A model generated the notes under the pieces. That model was not told the origin of the DNA, ran no database searches, and saw only the letters and a program-made list of their open reading frames with translations. DNA of 13,685 bases from positions 1-13,685 of the forward strand of contig CAMPKR010000027.1 of the NCBI GenBank assembly GCA_946887345.1. Reading direction: 5' to 3'. The number at the start of each line of letters is the position of its first letter. Position 1 is the first letter of the stretch. The translations under genes were made by a program, and so were the position numbers. The DNA is from an uncultured Bacteroidota bacterium. Its GTDB lineage: Bacteria; Bacteroidota; Bacteroidia; Chitinophagales; Chitinophagaceae. Positions 1 to 7,146 of this stretch are shown one piece after another.

Positions 1-380
1 ACGATACGATGCAGATCATTAACCCTGATGTGTCTACTATCTGTACCGGTATTGCTGCTTCAATGGCAGCTGTACTGATGTGCGCTGGTACAAAGGGAAA
101 ACGTACAGCGCTGAAACACAGCCGCGTAATGATCCACCAACCCCTGGGTGGTGCGGAAGGCCAGGCAAGCGATATTGAGATCACAGCCCGTGAGATCGGT
201 AAGCTGAAGAAAGAGTTGTACGAGATCATCGCTACACACTCCGGTCAAAAATTCAGCAAAGTAGAAAAAGACAGCGATCGCGACTACTGGATGACAGCAC
301 AGGAAGCTAAAGACTACGGTATGGTAGACGAAGTGTTGGACCGTAATCCCCGCAAAGCTGCAGACTTAGACAACAAATAA
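1..380 (+). CDS. clpP: ATP-dependent Clp protease proteolytic subunit ClpP (C-terminal part, 5' truncated by window edge)
   Basis: Serine peptidase subunit of the cytoplasmic Clp protease, which forms a 14-subunit barrel and degrades unfolded or tagged proteins fed to it by an AAA+ unfoldase such as ClpX. The reading frame is open from base 3, where the codons read Asp-Thr-Met-Gln as in the middle of other ClpP proteins, so the ATG at base 9 is internal and the N-terminal part lies upstream of the window. The full triad is visible. The nucleophile Ser is in AASMAA (codon 60-62), the His is in MIHQPLGG, and the Asp is in the DRDYWMTAQEA segment. The C-terminus has the usual length. The gene ends at TAA and is followed 20 bases later by a strong hairpin terminator. 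clpX, which often follows clpP in bacteria, is not downstream here. The family call is very secure. Confidence 0.97.
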   Translation, partial: DTMQIINPDVSTICTGIAASMAAVLMCAGTKGKRTALKHSRVMIHQPLGGAEGQASDIEITAREIGKLKKELYEIIATHSGQKFSKVEKDSDRDYWMTAQEAKDYGMVDEVLDRNPRKAADLDNK

Positions 381-400
381 CCTGTTGTATAGAAAAGAGA

Positions 401-428
401 AAAGGGTCCCGGTTAGCCGGGACCCTTT
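401..428 (+). terminator. Strong rho-independent terminator after clpP, probably bidirectional
   Basis: A perfect 12-bp stem (401-412 with 417-428) closes a 4-base loop (TTAG). The stem carries a GGGTCCCGG core and is followed on the + strand by a T/A-rich tract (AATTATTATTT). On the - strand the same hairpin is followed by TTTTCTCTTTT-like sequence after the stem, so it can also end transcripts from the 489-2492 gene, whose stop lies about 60 bases away. It sits between two convergent genes, as expected for a shared terminator. Confidence 0.93.
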
Positions 429-488
429 AATTATTATTTGCAACTTCGAAAACTCAATTGAGTCATTCAACTATTGAGGAGTTACGCA

Positions 489-2492
489 TTATTGAATAGT
501 TATTTTACTTACCCAGGTCTTATTTTCTGCTACTATTCGCACCGTATAAGTACCTACGGGTACATTTACGAGGTTAACAGTTTGCATGCCTGTATTTACA
601 AAAGAATATTTGTTAATCACCTTGCCCAGCATATCTGTCAGCTCAAGATCCATCTTTTTGCCTATTTCTTCTTTCACGGAAAGATTGAAAATGCCATTCG
701 AAGGGTTAGGGAAGATAAGCACTTCATTGTTTCTGCGTACATCGTTTACACTTACCACATCGTTCTCTACAATGTTAGATAGTATCAGATCATATGCAGT
801 GCTTTTTGCAACTGGATTGCAGCCACCTGTCTTAGGCAGGGCAACAAAATAACGGGAGTGACCATCCGGCGGGCTAAAGTGAGCATCACCTATTTGCGTT
901 ATCGGCACAGTATGAAGTAGCGTGAACGGCCCCCCGTTCAGGCTCCAGTAAACATATTGAGAGTCTATGCCGGTAAGCCCCACGTAAGTGTTCCAGTTCA
1001 GTATAAAGTTGCCTGCTGCATAAGCTCCTTTAAGTCGCTTTCCCGTATGGTGTACACTTTGCGTCGACTCGCCGCACAGCTCTTTCTTCGCCGTTATGTA
1101 ATACGAGTAGAAATTCGTTGAAGGCATTGATGTCATATCAGTATATGCACTGAATGCAGTATAAGCTACAGAATCAAGCAGCGCATAGTTGCCCGCAGTA
1201 CTATCAGCCCTGTATATATAATACTTGTCTACCGATCCCGGCGGCGCTACCTTATTCCAAATGATAAGATTCTTGTTAATTGCAGTATCAACGGTAATGC
1301 TGCAAATCTCTTCTCCGTTAAACAATGGTATCAGCGGCACAGTCAATGTGCCCGTACGTGAACAACCATCACTGGCAGTTACCGTCACGCTTACCTGTCC
1401 GTCCGGTACGTTGAACGCAGTGTCATTAGTTTGCACAGGTATAGTGGACCAGGAATACGTATATGGGTTCAAAGTTCCTGTCACGGTTGCCCACGCAGTT
1501 CCGTTACTATCCATGCACGATGAGGCAGTAACCCCAAAGTTCACTACTATCGAATCGCGCTGGTCCACCACCAGGTTAGTGTTAGCTACGCAGTTGTTAC
1601 CGCTTTCCTGGATCGCGATGTAGTAAACACCAGCTGGAAGGTTACTAAAAGTATTTGAAGACTGATAAGGGCCGCCATTCAGGCTGTATGAGTAGGGAGC
1701 TTGCCCGCCAAACGCCTCTAATATTATTTGTCCATTGGTTTGGCCGTAGCAGCCCGCACTATCAATGATCGGGCTTGCCGAAGGAGCGCAATTCCCGATA
1801 TTCGCATAAAAATTGTCAATAGAAAGACCATCGTCCTCGCCGGGGTTGTTCCTGTCCACGAATTTTACCCGCAGCACGGTTCCCGCCGGGACATTCACAC
1901 CTATTACGGCGAACTTGTTTGTATTGTAAAGATTGCCATTCAGAGTGCTACCTGATACTGTACTATCTACTACCTGTGAGGTCATCATCAGTGATGTCAC
2001 TTCTGTCCAGGTAGCTCCCAGGTCGCCTATGCTTGTAGCATTGGTACTGTAGTAGCACCTAACGGTATCTGGTAATGGATTGGGGTCGCCTACGCGCCAT
2101 TGTTCCTGGCGGAAGCCAACATTGAACGTAGTGATCGTGCTACCTGTATTGTTGACGAATGAAACACCATAATGTGCTTCCAGCGAATTGGAAGGTCCCG
2201 TTGCCACCGAGCCTAAGGCACGGTCTACCGCTGCGGTTCCCTGCCCGAAACTGTATATCTCAGCGCTGGGGTCATTACCATTGCCACCCCTGTATTGATT
2301 ATTCACGAACTGGCCCGTACCGAATTCGAATATCTGCCAATTGGGAATATTCATCGGGTAGCCAATGTTCGTCTGCGTCTGTAAATTGTTGAAAGTCTGC
2401 CCGTACAGAAAGTTACTGTTGTTGATAGGGACTTGCGCCTTTGCGAGGCTGCCGCATACTACTGCAGCTAAGAGTAGAGATAATTTCCTCAT
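489..2492 (-). CDS. Secreted protein with SprB-like repeats and T9SS type A C-terminal sorting domain
   Basis: Predicted exported protein of 667 aa, probably delivered to the cell surface or medium by the type IX secretion system; its exact role is unknown. It starts with a clear signal peptide (MRKLSLLLAAVVCGSLAKAQ). Residues about 21-234 form a beta-rich domain with motifs such as DRALGS, EQWRVG and DGLSIDNF, which I recall from secreted nuclease-like and other surface proteins. Two SprB-like repeats follow (about 240-310 and 315-385, with GGQAPYSYSLNGG and LPAGVYYIAI patterns). A fibronectin-like region spans about 395-570. The last ~80 residues are a sorting domain with IFPNPSNGIFNL, LVNVPVGTYTVRI and a final SKITIQ. 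The ATG at 2492 is chosen because the reading frame further upstream has only a TTG and would bury the signal peptide. No catalytic motif is recognised; adhesion or gliding-surface functions are plausible. Confidence 0.9.
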   Translation of the reverse strand: MRKLSLLLAAVVCGSLAKAQVPINNSNFLYGQTFNNLQTQTNIGYPMNIPNWQIFEFGTGQFVNNQYRGGNGNDPSAEIYSFGQGTAAVDRALGSVATGPSNSLEAHYGVSFVNNTGSTITTFNVGFRQEQWRVGDPNPLPDTVRCYYSTNATSIGDLGATWTEVTSLMMTSQVVDSTVSGSTLNGNLYNTNKFAVIGVNVPAGTVLRVKFVDRNNPGEDDGLSIDNFYANIGNCAPSASPIIDSAGCYGQTNGQIILEAFGGQAPYSYSLNGGPYQSSNTFSNLPAGVYYIAIQESGNNCVANTNLVVDQRDSIVVNFGVTASSCMDSNGTAWATVTGTLNPYTYSWSTIPVQTNDTAFNVPDGQVSVTVTASDGCSRTGTLTVPLIPLFNGEEICSITVDTAINKNLIIWNKVAPPGSVDKYYIYRADSTAGNYALLDSVAYTAFSAYTDMTSMPSTNFYSYYITAKKELCGESTQSVHHTGKRLKGAYAAGNFILNWNTYVGLTGIDSQYVYWSLNGGPFTLLHTVPITQIGDAHFSPPDGHSRYFVALPKTGGCNPVAKSTAYDLILSNIVENDVVSVNDVRRNNEVLIFPNPSNGIFNLSVKEEIGKKMDLELTDMLGKVINKYSFVNTGMQTVNLVNVPVGTYTVRIVAENKTWVSKITIQ

Positions 2493-2533
2493 AAATACCA
2501 ATGGAATTACTATAGGTCCGCAGACCTTATATG

Positions 2534-2541
2534 CTAAAATA
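2534..2541 (-). promoter_or_regulatory. Possible -7 promoter element for the 489-2492 gene
   Basis: On the - strand this reads TATTTTAG, matching 7 of 8 positions of the Bacteroidota -7 consensus TAnnTTTG. It lies about 40 bases upstream of the ATG at 2492. I see no TTTG at the usual ~19-base spacing upstream; the nearest TTTTG is only 14 bases away. Read-through from the ketosynthase gene is an alternative, since the 104-base gap has only weak hairpins (2555-2571 and 2580-2601). Confidence 0.3.
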
Positions 2542-2596
2542 CAGAGATAATAGCACAAAACCAGCTTTTGTATCAATGAAATAGGCGTTCTCAGCC

Positions 2597-3817
2597 CTAT
2601 TCAGCCCATTTTCTTACCACCAGAGAAGAGTTAGTTCCGCCAAAGCCGAAAGAGTTGGAAAGGAAGAGGTCGAAGTCCTTTTTCAATGTTTCAGGGACTA
2701 TATTGATCTTGGCTGAATGCTCGTCGGGTTTTTCGAAATTGATGTTCGGGGCGATGAAACCATGCTGCATCATCAGCATCGAGTATACTACCTCACTAGC
2801 GCCGGCCATCCAGCATTCGTGCCCAGTCATCGACTTGGTCGAGCTTACTGGCACCTTTCCGCCAAATACTTCGAAGATCGCTTCCGCCTCGCTACCATCA
2901 CCTGCAGGGGTCGAGGTCGCGTGGGCATTAATGTATTGTATATCTGCGGCGCTCACTCCGGCTTCTTTCAGAGATCGGCCTATAGAGCGGACCTGTCCTT
3001 CTACACTCGGGTTGGAGATGTGCTGCCCGTTGGATGAAAAGCCATAGCCTATTACCTCAGCAAGAATTTCCACGCCGCGTGCTTGTGCTGACTCCAGGCT
3101 TTCCAGTATTACCGTTGCGGCGCCGCCACCTGGTACAAGCCCGTCGCGTCCGCTGTCAAATGGCCTCGATGCTTTTGCCGGTTCATCTTCCCGTGTCGAG
3201 AATGTCCCAAGCGCATCAAAGTTTGGCATTGAGTAAATGTTCACTTCCTGCGCGCCGCCACAGATCACACGGTCTTGCAATCCCTGCTTAATGAATAGAT
3301 ATCCTAAACCAATTGAGTGCGATCCGCTCGCACATGCTGCACTTATCGAAAAATTGATACCCCGCAGTTTAAAGATCGTTGCCAGGTTCATAGTCACCGT
3401 AGAGTTCAGCACCTGGAATACAGACCCCGAACCTACCATCATCGTATCTTTCTTCTCGCGTATAAGGTCTATTGCTTCTATCACAGGTTGCGCGCAGCTA
3501 TCGTTGCCGTATACTATGCCGGTTTCGTGCGTCTCAAAGTATTCAGTAGTCATACCCGCCTGTGCCATAGCCTCAGTGGTCGCCATATAGGCAAATTCGG
3601 CGTGCTCAGGCATCATAATACGTGAACGGCGGTCAAGCAGCCCTTTCAACTGCGGACGCTCCACAAACCCCGTAAGGGCCGAGCGATAACCCATTTCCTT
3701 TCGCTTTGGATCAAGTATAATGCCCGACTTGCCTTCAAATAAAGACTTCGCCACTTCTTCCTTACTCTTACCGAGCGAAGAATAAATACCCAAACCTGTT
3801 ATTACTACGCGACTCAT
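2597..3817 (-). CDS. Beta-ketoacyl-ACP synthase, FabB/KAS I-like, of a flexirubin/aryl-polyene type operon
   Basis: Thiolase-fold condensing enzyme (406 aa) that joins an acyl starter to malonyl-ACP by decarboxylative Claisen condensation. The Cys-His-His catalytic set is present: Cys162 in SAACASGSHS, His299 in NAHATSTP and His333 in KSMTGHE, with Lys328 between them. The C-terminal end (HGFIAPNINFE, SNSFGFGGTNSSLVVRKW) is closest to FabB as I remember it. One oddity is that the usual LGAAG after the second His is replaced by ECWMAGAS, which suggests a specialised rather than a primary fatty-acid enzyme. The gene is third in an operon, 15 bases after the FabG-like gene and downstream of a tyrosine ammonia-lyase. 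No acpP, fabD or fabH is nearby. I infer that it elongates an aryl starter in pigment synthesis. Confidence is high for the family and moderate for the pathway. Confidence 0.92.
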   Translation of the reverse strand: MSRVVITGLGIYSSLGKSKEEVAKSLFEGKSGIILDPKRKEMGYRSALTGFVERPQLKGLLDRRSRIMMPEHAEFAYMATTEAMAQAGMTTEYFETHETGIVYGNDSCAQPVIEAIDLIREKKDTMMVGSGSVFQVLNSTVTMNLATIFKLRGINFSISAACASGSHSIGLGYLFIKQGLQDRVICGGAQEVNIYSMPNFDALGTFSTREDEPAKASRPFDSGRDGLVPGGGAATVILESLESAQARGVEILAEVIGYGFSSNGQHISNPSVEGQVRSIGRSLKEAGVSAADIQYINAHATSTPAGDGSEAEAIFEVFGGKVPVSSTKSMTGHECWMAGASEVVYSMLMMQHGFIAPNINFEKPDEHSAKINIVPETLKKDFDLFLSNSFGFGGTNSSLVVRKWAE

Positions 3818-3832
3818 CTAAGCAAAGTATTA

Positions 3833-4567
3833 TTAAGTGTACAGTCCACCGTTAATTGAAACTACCTGGCCTGTGATATAAGATGCGTTCTTAGAAGCCA
3901 GGAAGCCAACTAGTTCGGCCACTTCTTCGGCGGTGCCAAAACGCTTCATCGGTATCATTCCCACTAGTTCTTTTTCGTCCAGGTCGCCGGTCATATCCGT
4001 TTTGATAAAACCGGGAGCGATTGCATTGACTGTAATGTTGCGTTTGGCTATTTCCTGGGCCAGGGCCTTGGTAGCTCCTATCATGCCTGCCTTAGCAGCC
4101 GAATAGTTTACCTGCCCGGGCATTCCTTTGATCCCGCTCAGCGATACCATATTGATGATTCGGCCAAAGCGGTTCATCAGCATTGGGTTAAGTACGAGTT
4201 TTGTAACATGGTACATCCCTTGCAGGCTGGTGTTTAGCACGCTGTCCCATTGCTCATCGGTCATGCTCATCATCAGCGTGTCCTGGCGTATACCTGCATT
4301 GTTCACCAGCACTTCTACTATTTTATCCGGATTGGCTTCCAGCCAGCCGCCCAATACCCTTTGTATATCTTCTTTGCTGCCTACATCAAACATCAGCGTC
4401 TCAGCTTCCACGCCCTTCGCGCGTACCAGCTTCGCTGTTTCCTCGGCAGCTTCTTTATTGCCTTTGTAGTTGATCAGCACCGGGTAGCCCAGTTCTGCCA
4501 GCTTCAGGCAAACGGCACGGCCTATACCTCTGGAACCACCTGTTACCAATGCATATTTTGTTGCCAT
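3833..4567 (-). CDS. fabG: 3-oxoacyl-ACP reductase, FabG-like short-chain dehydrogenase
   Basis: NADPH-dependent reductase (244 aa) that turns a 3-oxoacyl-ACP into the 3-hydroxyacyl form after each condensation step. It has the Rossmann nucleotide-binding motif TGGSRGIG at residues 9-16, NNAG at 89-92, and the catalytic tetrad Asn112, Ser142, Tyr155 and Lys159 (NYSAAK). It ends with the family's usual TGQVVSINGG. The length is standard for FabG. It is the middle gene of a tightly packed operon: 3 bases after the stop of the ammonia-lyase and 15 bases before the ketosynthase start, so translation is probably coupled. From this context I infer that it serves the aryl-polyene or flexirubin pathway, not housekeeping fatty-acid synthesis. 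Sequence alone cannot exclude a general SDR role. Confidence 0.93.
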   Translation of the reverse strand: MATKYALVTGGSRGIGRAVCLKLAELGYPVLINYKGNKEAAEETAKLVRAKGVEAETLMFDVGSKEDIQRVLGGWLEANPDKIVEVLVNNAGIRQDTLMMSMTDEQWDSVLNTSLQGMYHVTKLVLNPMLMNRFGRIINMVSLSGIKGMPGQVNYSAAKAGMIGATKALAQEIAKRNITVNAIAPGFIKTDMTGDLDEKELVGMIPMKRFGTAEEVAELVGFLASKNASYITGQVVSINGGLYT

Positions 4568-4570
4568 GCC

Positions 4571-6124
4571 TTAAATTTTTTTCTTGAACTTGTCTACTAT
4601 GTCCGTTTCCATCAGCCAGGCTTTTACCTGCTGCAATTTTTCCGAGGCCGAAAAGTCTTCCTCAAAGAATGGGAATATCTCGCGTATACCCTTATACATC
4701 CATTTGGTAGCAGGTGCCAGCTTCGAAGAGTTACCGCGAATGTCCACCGCCTGCATCAGAGCCACAGCTTCCACCGCCAGCACTTCATAGGCGTTCTCTA
4801 TCACACGGCTGCACATCATTGCAGCATTGCAGCCCATGCTCACTATGTCCTGGTTGTCGTTGTTGTTAGGGATGCTGTGCACATACATAGGGTTGCTCAG
4901 CGTTTGGTTCTCGGCCACCGTTGATGTTGCGGGATATTGCATTCCCTGTATACCAAAATTCAGTCCTAGTTTGCCTGCATTGGCAAACGGTGGCAGCTTT
5001 TGGTTCAAGTGAGAGTTCAGCAGGAAATTTAGTTGGCGCTCCGCAAGCATCGACAGCTTGGTGATAGCAATCTTCAGCTTATCCATTTCCAACGCTATAT
5101 AGTCGCCATGGAAATTACCTCCATGGAAAACGTTCTTGTTCTTGGTGTCTACTACGGGGTTGTCGTTCACAGAGTTCAGTTCGTCTACTATTACTCTCTC
5201 TGTGTTGTACACGGTGTCCATTATCGGACCGAGTATCTGCGGCACACAGCGTATAGAGTAGTACTCCTGTACTTTATCATCTATTACATCCTCTGTTATC
5301 TTCTTATCATACAGGTGTTCATGGCGCTTGCGAAGCAGCTTGCTGTCATCGCCCAGTATGCGCATCCATTCAGCTACAAGATTCTGTCCTTTGTGCTTTT
5401 TCACGCCGTTCAGCTCCTCAGAGAAATGGTCGTCGTAGGCTTCCATCATCTCGTTCACCATCAGCGATAGCAGCATGCTCCATACCACCAGCCTGTGAGC
5501 CATAATCACATTCACACCACCTATGCCTGTCATGGCAGAGGTGCCATTCAGTATGGCGAGCCCTTCACGTATATGTATCTGCATAGGTTGCAGACCAAGT
5601 GTTTTAAATACGGTCTTCGCTGGTGTCACCTTTCCTTTAAACCAGAAGTTACCTTCACCTATCAGCCCCAGTGCCAGGTGCGCCAGTTGCACAAGGTCAC
5701 CGCTTGCGCCTACTCCGCCATGTGCATATACACAAGGGTAAGCATCGTTGTTGATCAGGTCACTCATCAGCTTCACCGTGTCCGGGTGAATGCCCGAATA
5801 ACCAAGCAGCAGGGTATGCATACGGGCCAGCAGCATCGCGCGCGAGTGTTGCGGCGATAACAGTTGTCCCATGCCAGAACTATGGCTGCGGATTAAATTA
5901 TATTGTAGCTGTGTGCGGTCGGCATCATTAATGCGGTACTGGGCCATAGGGCCAAAACCGGTATTGATACCGTATATAAGTTTGTCCTTTGAGAATTTCT
6001 CAAGGAATTCGAAACTGCGGGTAACATCCTTTTCCGCGCTCGCCGATATATTGACATTCTTTCTGCCAATAATTATCTGTTCAAACGCAGCAAGGTCCAG
6101 AGTTTTACCTCCAAGTGCGATCAT
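4571..6124 (-). CDS. Tyrosine ammonia-lyase, HAL/PAL superfamily (flexirubin-type)
   Basis: Aromatic amino-acid ammonia-lyase (517 aa) predicted to convert L-tyrosine to p-coumarate and ammonia. The Ala140-Ser141-Gly142 triplet in GGVGASGDLVQLAH forms the MIO electrophile. The catalytic Tyr51 loop (YGINTGFGPMAQYR) is intact. The substrate-pocket segment NLIRSHSSGMG (Ser80-His81) and NNNDNQDIVSMG are also present. These segments and the FHGDYIALEMDKLKI stretch match, from memory, the tyrosine-specific enzyme of Flavobacterium johnsoniae (FjTAL), which lies in its flexirubin gene cluster. Histidase is the main alternative, since automatic annotation often calls such proteins HutH. However, no hutU, hutI or hutG gene is nearby, and the partners are a ketosynthase and a ketoreductase. 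It is the first gene of the operon. The ATG at 6124 lies about 36 bases after the predicted transcription start. Confidence 0.9.
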   Translation of the reverse strand: MIALGGKTLDLAAFEQIIIGRKNVNISASAEKDVTRSFEFLEKFSKDKLIYGINTGFGPMAQYRINDADRTQLQYNLIRSHSSGMGQLLSPQHSRAMLLARMHTLLLGYSGIHPDTVKLMSDLINNDAYPCVYAHGGVGASGDLVQLAHLALGLIGEGNFWFKGKVTPAKTVFKTLGLQPMQIHIREGLAILNGTSAMTGIGGVNVIMAHRLVVWSMLLSLMVNEMMEAYDDHFSEELNGVKKHKGQNLVAEWMRILGDDSKLLRKRHEHLYDKKITEDVIDDKVQEYYSIRCVPQILGPIMDTVYNTERVIVDELNSVNDNPVVDTKNKNVFHGGNFHGDYIALEMDKLKIAITKLSMLAERQLNFLLNSHLNQKLPPFANAGKLGLNFGIQGMQYPATSTVAENQTLSNPMYVHSIPNNNDNQDIVSMGCNAAMMCSRVIENAYEVLAVEAVALMQAVDIRGNSSKLAPATKWMYKGIREIFPFFEEDFSASEKLQQVKAWLMETDIVDKFKKKI

Positions 6125-6157
6125 ATTACTTAATGGTCTTAATCTTTACTTTCAATA

Positions 6158-6196
6158 AGGGTGTGCAAAGATAGGAAAAAACCTAACCCACACCCT
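6158..6196. promoter_or_regulatory. Nested inverted repeat overlapping the ammonia-lyase promoter (candidate operator)
   Basis: Outer arms AGGGTGTG (6158-6165) and CACACCCT (6189-6196) are perfect 8-bp inverted repeats. Inside them TAGG (6172-6175) and CCTA (6182-6185) pair around a run of six A (6176-6181). The -7 element at 6166-6173 lies within the structure, so a protein bound to the dyad would cover the promoter. It could instead form a hairpin in read-through RNA, but no long T-run follows the outer arms on either strand. Confidence 0.5.
6166..6173 (-). promoter_or_regulatory. Bacteroidota -7 promoter element of the ammonia-lyase/fabG/ketosynthase operon
   Basis: The - strand reads TATCTTTG, a perfect match to the Bacteroidota -7 consensus TAnnTTTG. 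Transcription would start near 6160, leaving a leader of about 36 bases before the ATG at 6124. No good TTTG is seen at the -33 position, so the promoter may be weak or need an activator. Confidence 0.6.
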
Positions 6197-6290
6197 AGGA
6201 AAATAGCCATTTATAACACTTAAGCATAATACGAATGTGGCCTTTTCTCTGAGATCGTGGAAAATTGTCAAAATCCGAAGAATCGTGGTT

Positions 6291-7112
6291 CTACTTCTTC
6301 TTAATGAGCGCTGTCATCGGATTTCTAAGCTTCTCATAACCTGTCAGGTCCACTTTTACGCTACCCACCAGTATGGGGCTATCTACTCTTACAGGAATAT
6401 GGTTAGCGTCATCAGTTACCCATACCGCCATCTTTTCACCTCCCTTAAAGAGGGTGCCTTGTATCAGCAATGGCGATATTTTGATAGTGTTGAAGGTTCC
6501 GTAGCGGGTGGTTATTTTTTCTTTGCCCAGGTAGCGTATATACAGGTTATATACCTTGTCATCAAGGAACATGCTGAAGGGTATCTTATCACCCACCTTG
6601 TGTTTGCTATAGTCTATATTCCGTGCATAGAATATAGCTGAGAGCACGTCCTGCGTGCACTTCGGTATATCAAACATCCCGTTCGTTGATACCGCTTTGC
6701 CCACTTTTTGGTTAAAGCTTACGTTGTTATATATCTTAAAGCCGTTTTCGTTCACATTCCTTACAAACCTTAGGGGCAGCATAGTCTCGGCATCTATAAA
6801 GGTCTCATACCTGTCCCGCACCTTGTAAAACCATTCGTACGATTTCAGTGTCCTTCCGTCACCTACTACGTGATACGCTTTTTTGCCGTTTACAGTAGAT
6901 GCAGTGGTTGTAAAGCTGGCGTCTCCCGCGGGCACCCACAGGGCACCCATATTATAATACACCCTGAAATTCAGCTTCTCCCCTTCCTGGAAGCTGGTAT
7001 TGGTGATGCCGCAAAAGTCACTTTGTGCCACCGCGGTATTTGATATCAATGCAAGTATAGCCGTCCACAATACCAGGGTCTTACCACTCACTTTTCTCTT
7101 CAATAGGTACAT
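6291..7112 (-). CDS. DUF3108 domain-containing exported protein
   Basis: Exported protein of 273 aa with a signal peptide (about residues 1-29, ending NTAVAQS), so probably periplasmic or envelope-associated. The mature part fits the DUF3108 family. It has an early FQEGEKLNFRVYYNMG strand, a YEWFYKVRDRYETFID segment, the NVSFNQK region and late motifs such as KEKITTRYGTFNTIKISP and MAVWVTDDANHIPVRVDSPILVGSVKVDL. The biochemical function of this family is not established. The ATG at 7112 is chosen; the frame extends two codons upstream only to a TTG. It follows the flippase-like gene by 34 bases on the same strand, so the two are probably co-transcribed and may act on the same envelope component. 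No hairpin terminator is obvious downstream. Confidence 0.87.
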   Translation of the reverse strand: MYLLKRKVSGKTLVLWTAILALISNTAVAQSDFCGITNTSFQEGEKLNFRVYYNMGALWVPAGDASFTTTASTVNGKKAYHVVGDGRTLKSYEWFYKVRDRYETFIDAETMLPLRFVRNVNENGFKIYNNVSFNQKVGKAVSTNGMFDIPKCTQDVLSAIFYARNIDYSKHKVGDKIPFSMFLDDKVYNLYIRYLGKEKITTRYGTFNTIKISPLLIQGTLFKGGEKMAVWVTDDANHIPVRVDSPILVGSVKVDLTGYEKLRNPMTALIKKK

Positions 7113-7146
7113 GCTCAAATATCTGTTTTTTTGTCTAAATCCTTTC

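Noticed and set aside
2493..2576. N-terminal extension of the 489-2492 protein to a TTG at 2576
   Set aside because: It would place 28 residues before a textbook signal peptide and would cover the likely -7 promoter element.
2597..4567. Housekeeping fatty-acid synthesis cluster
   Set aside because: acpP, fabD, fabH and plsX are absent, and the first gene of the operon is an aromatic ammonia-lyase.
4250..4924. A 224-codon open frame on the + strand across the fabG/ammonia-lyase boundary
   Set aside because: It is antisense to two well-supported genes with full motifs. Its translation is rich in His, Gln and Tyr with no recognisable domain, which is typical of a shadow frame.
4571..6124. Histidine ammonia-lyase (HutH) of a histidine-degradation operon
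   Set aside because: No hutU, hutI or hutG is present, the operon partners are lipid/polyketide-type enzymes, and several segments match the tyrosine-specific Flavobacterium enzyme as I remember it.
6253..6288. Direct repeat ATCGTGG (6253-6259 and 6282-6288) downstream of the DUF3108 gene
   Set aside because: It is only 7 bp long, partly next to coding sequence, and shows no hairpin with a T-run, so chance is the simplest explanation.
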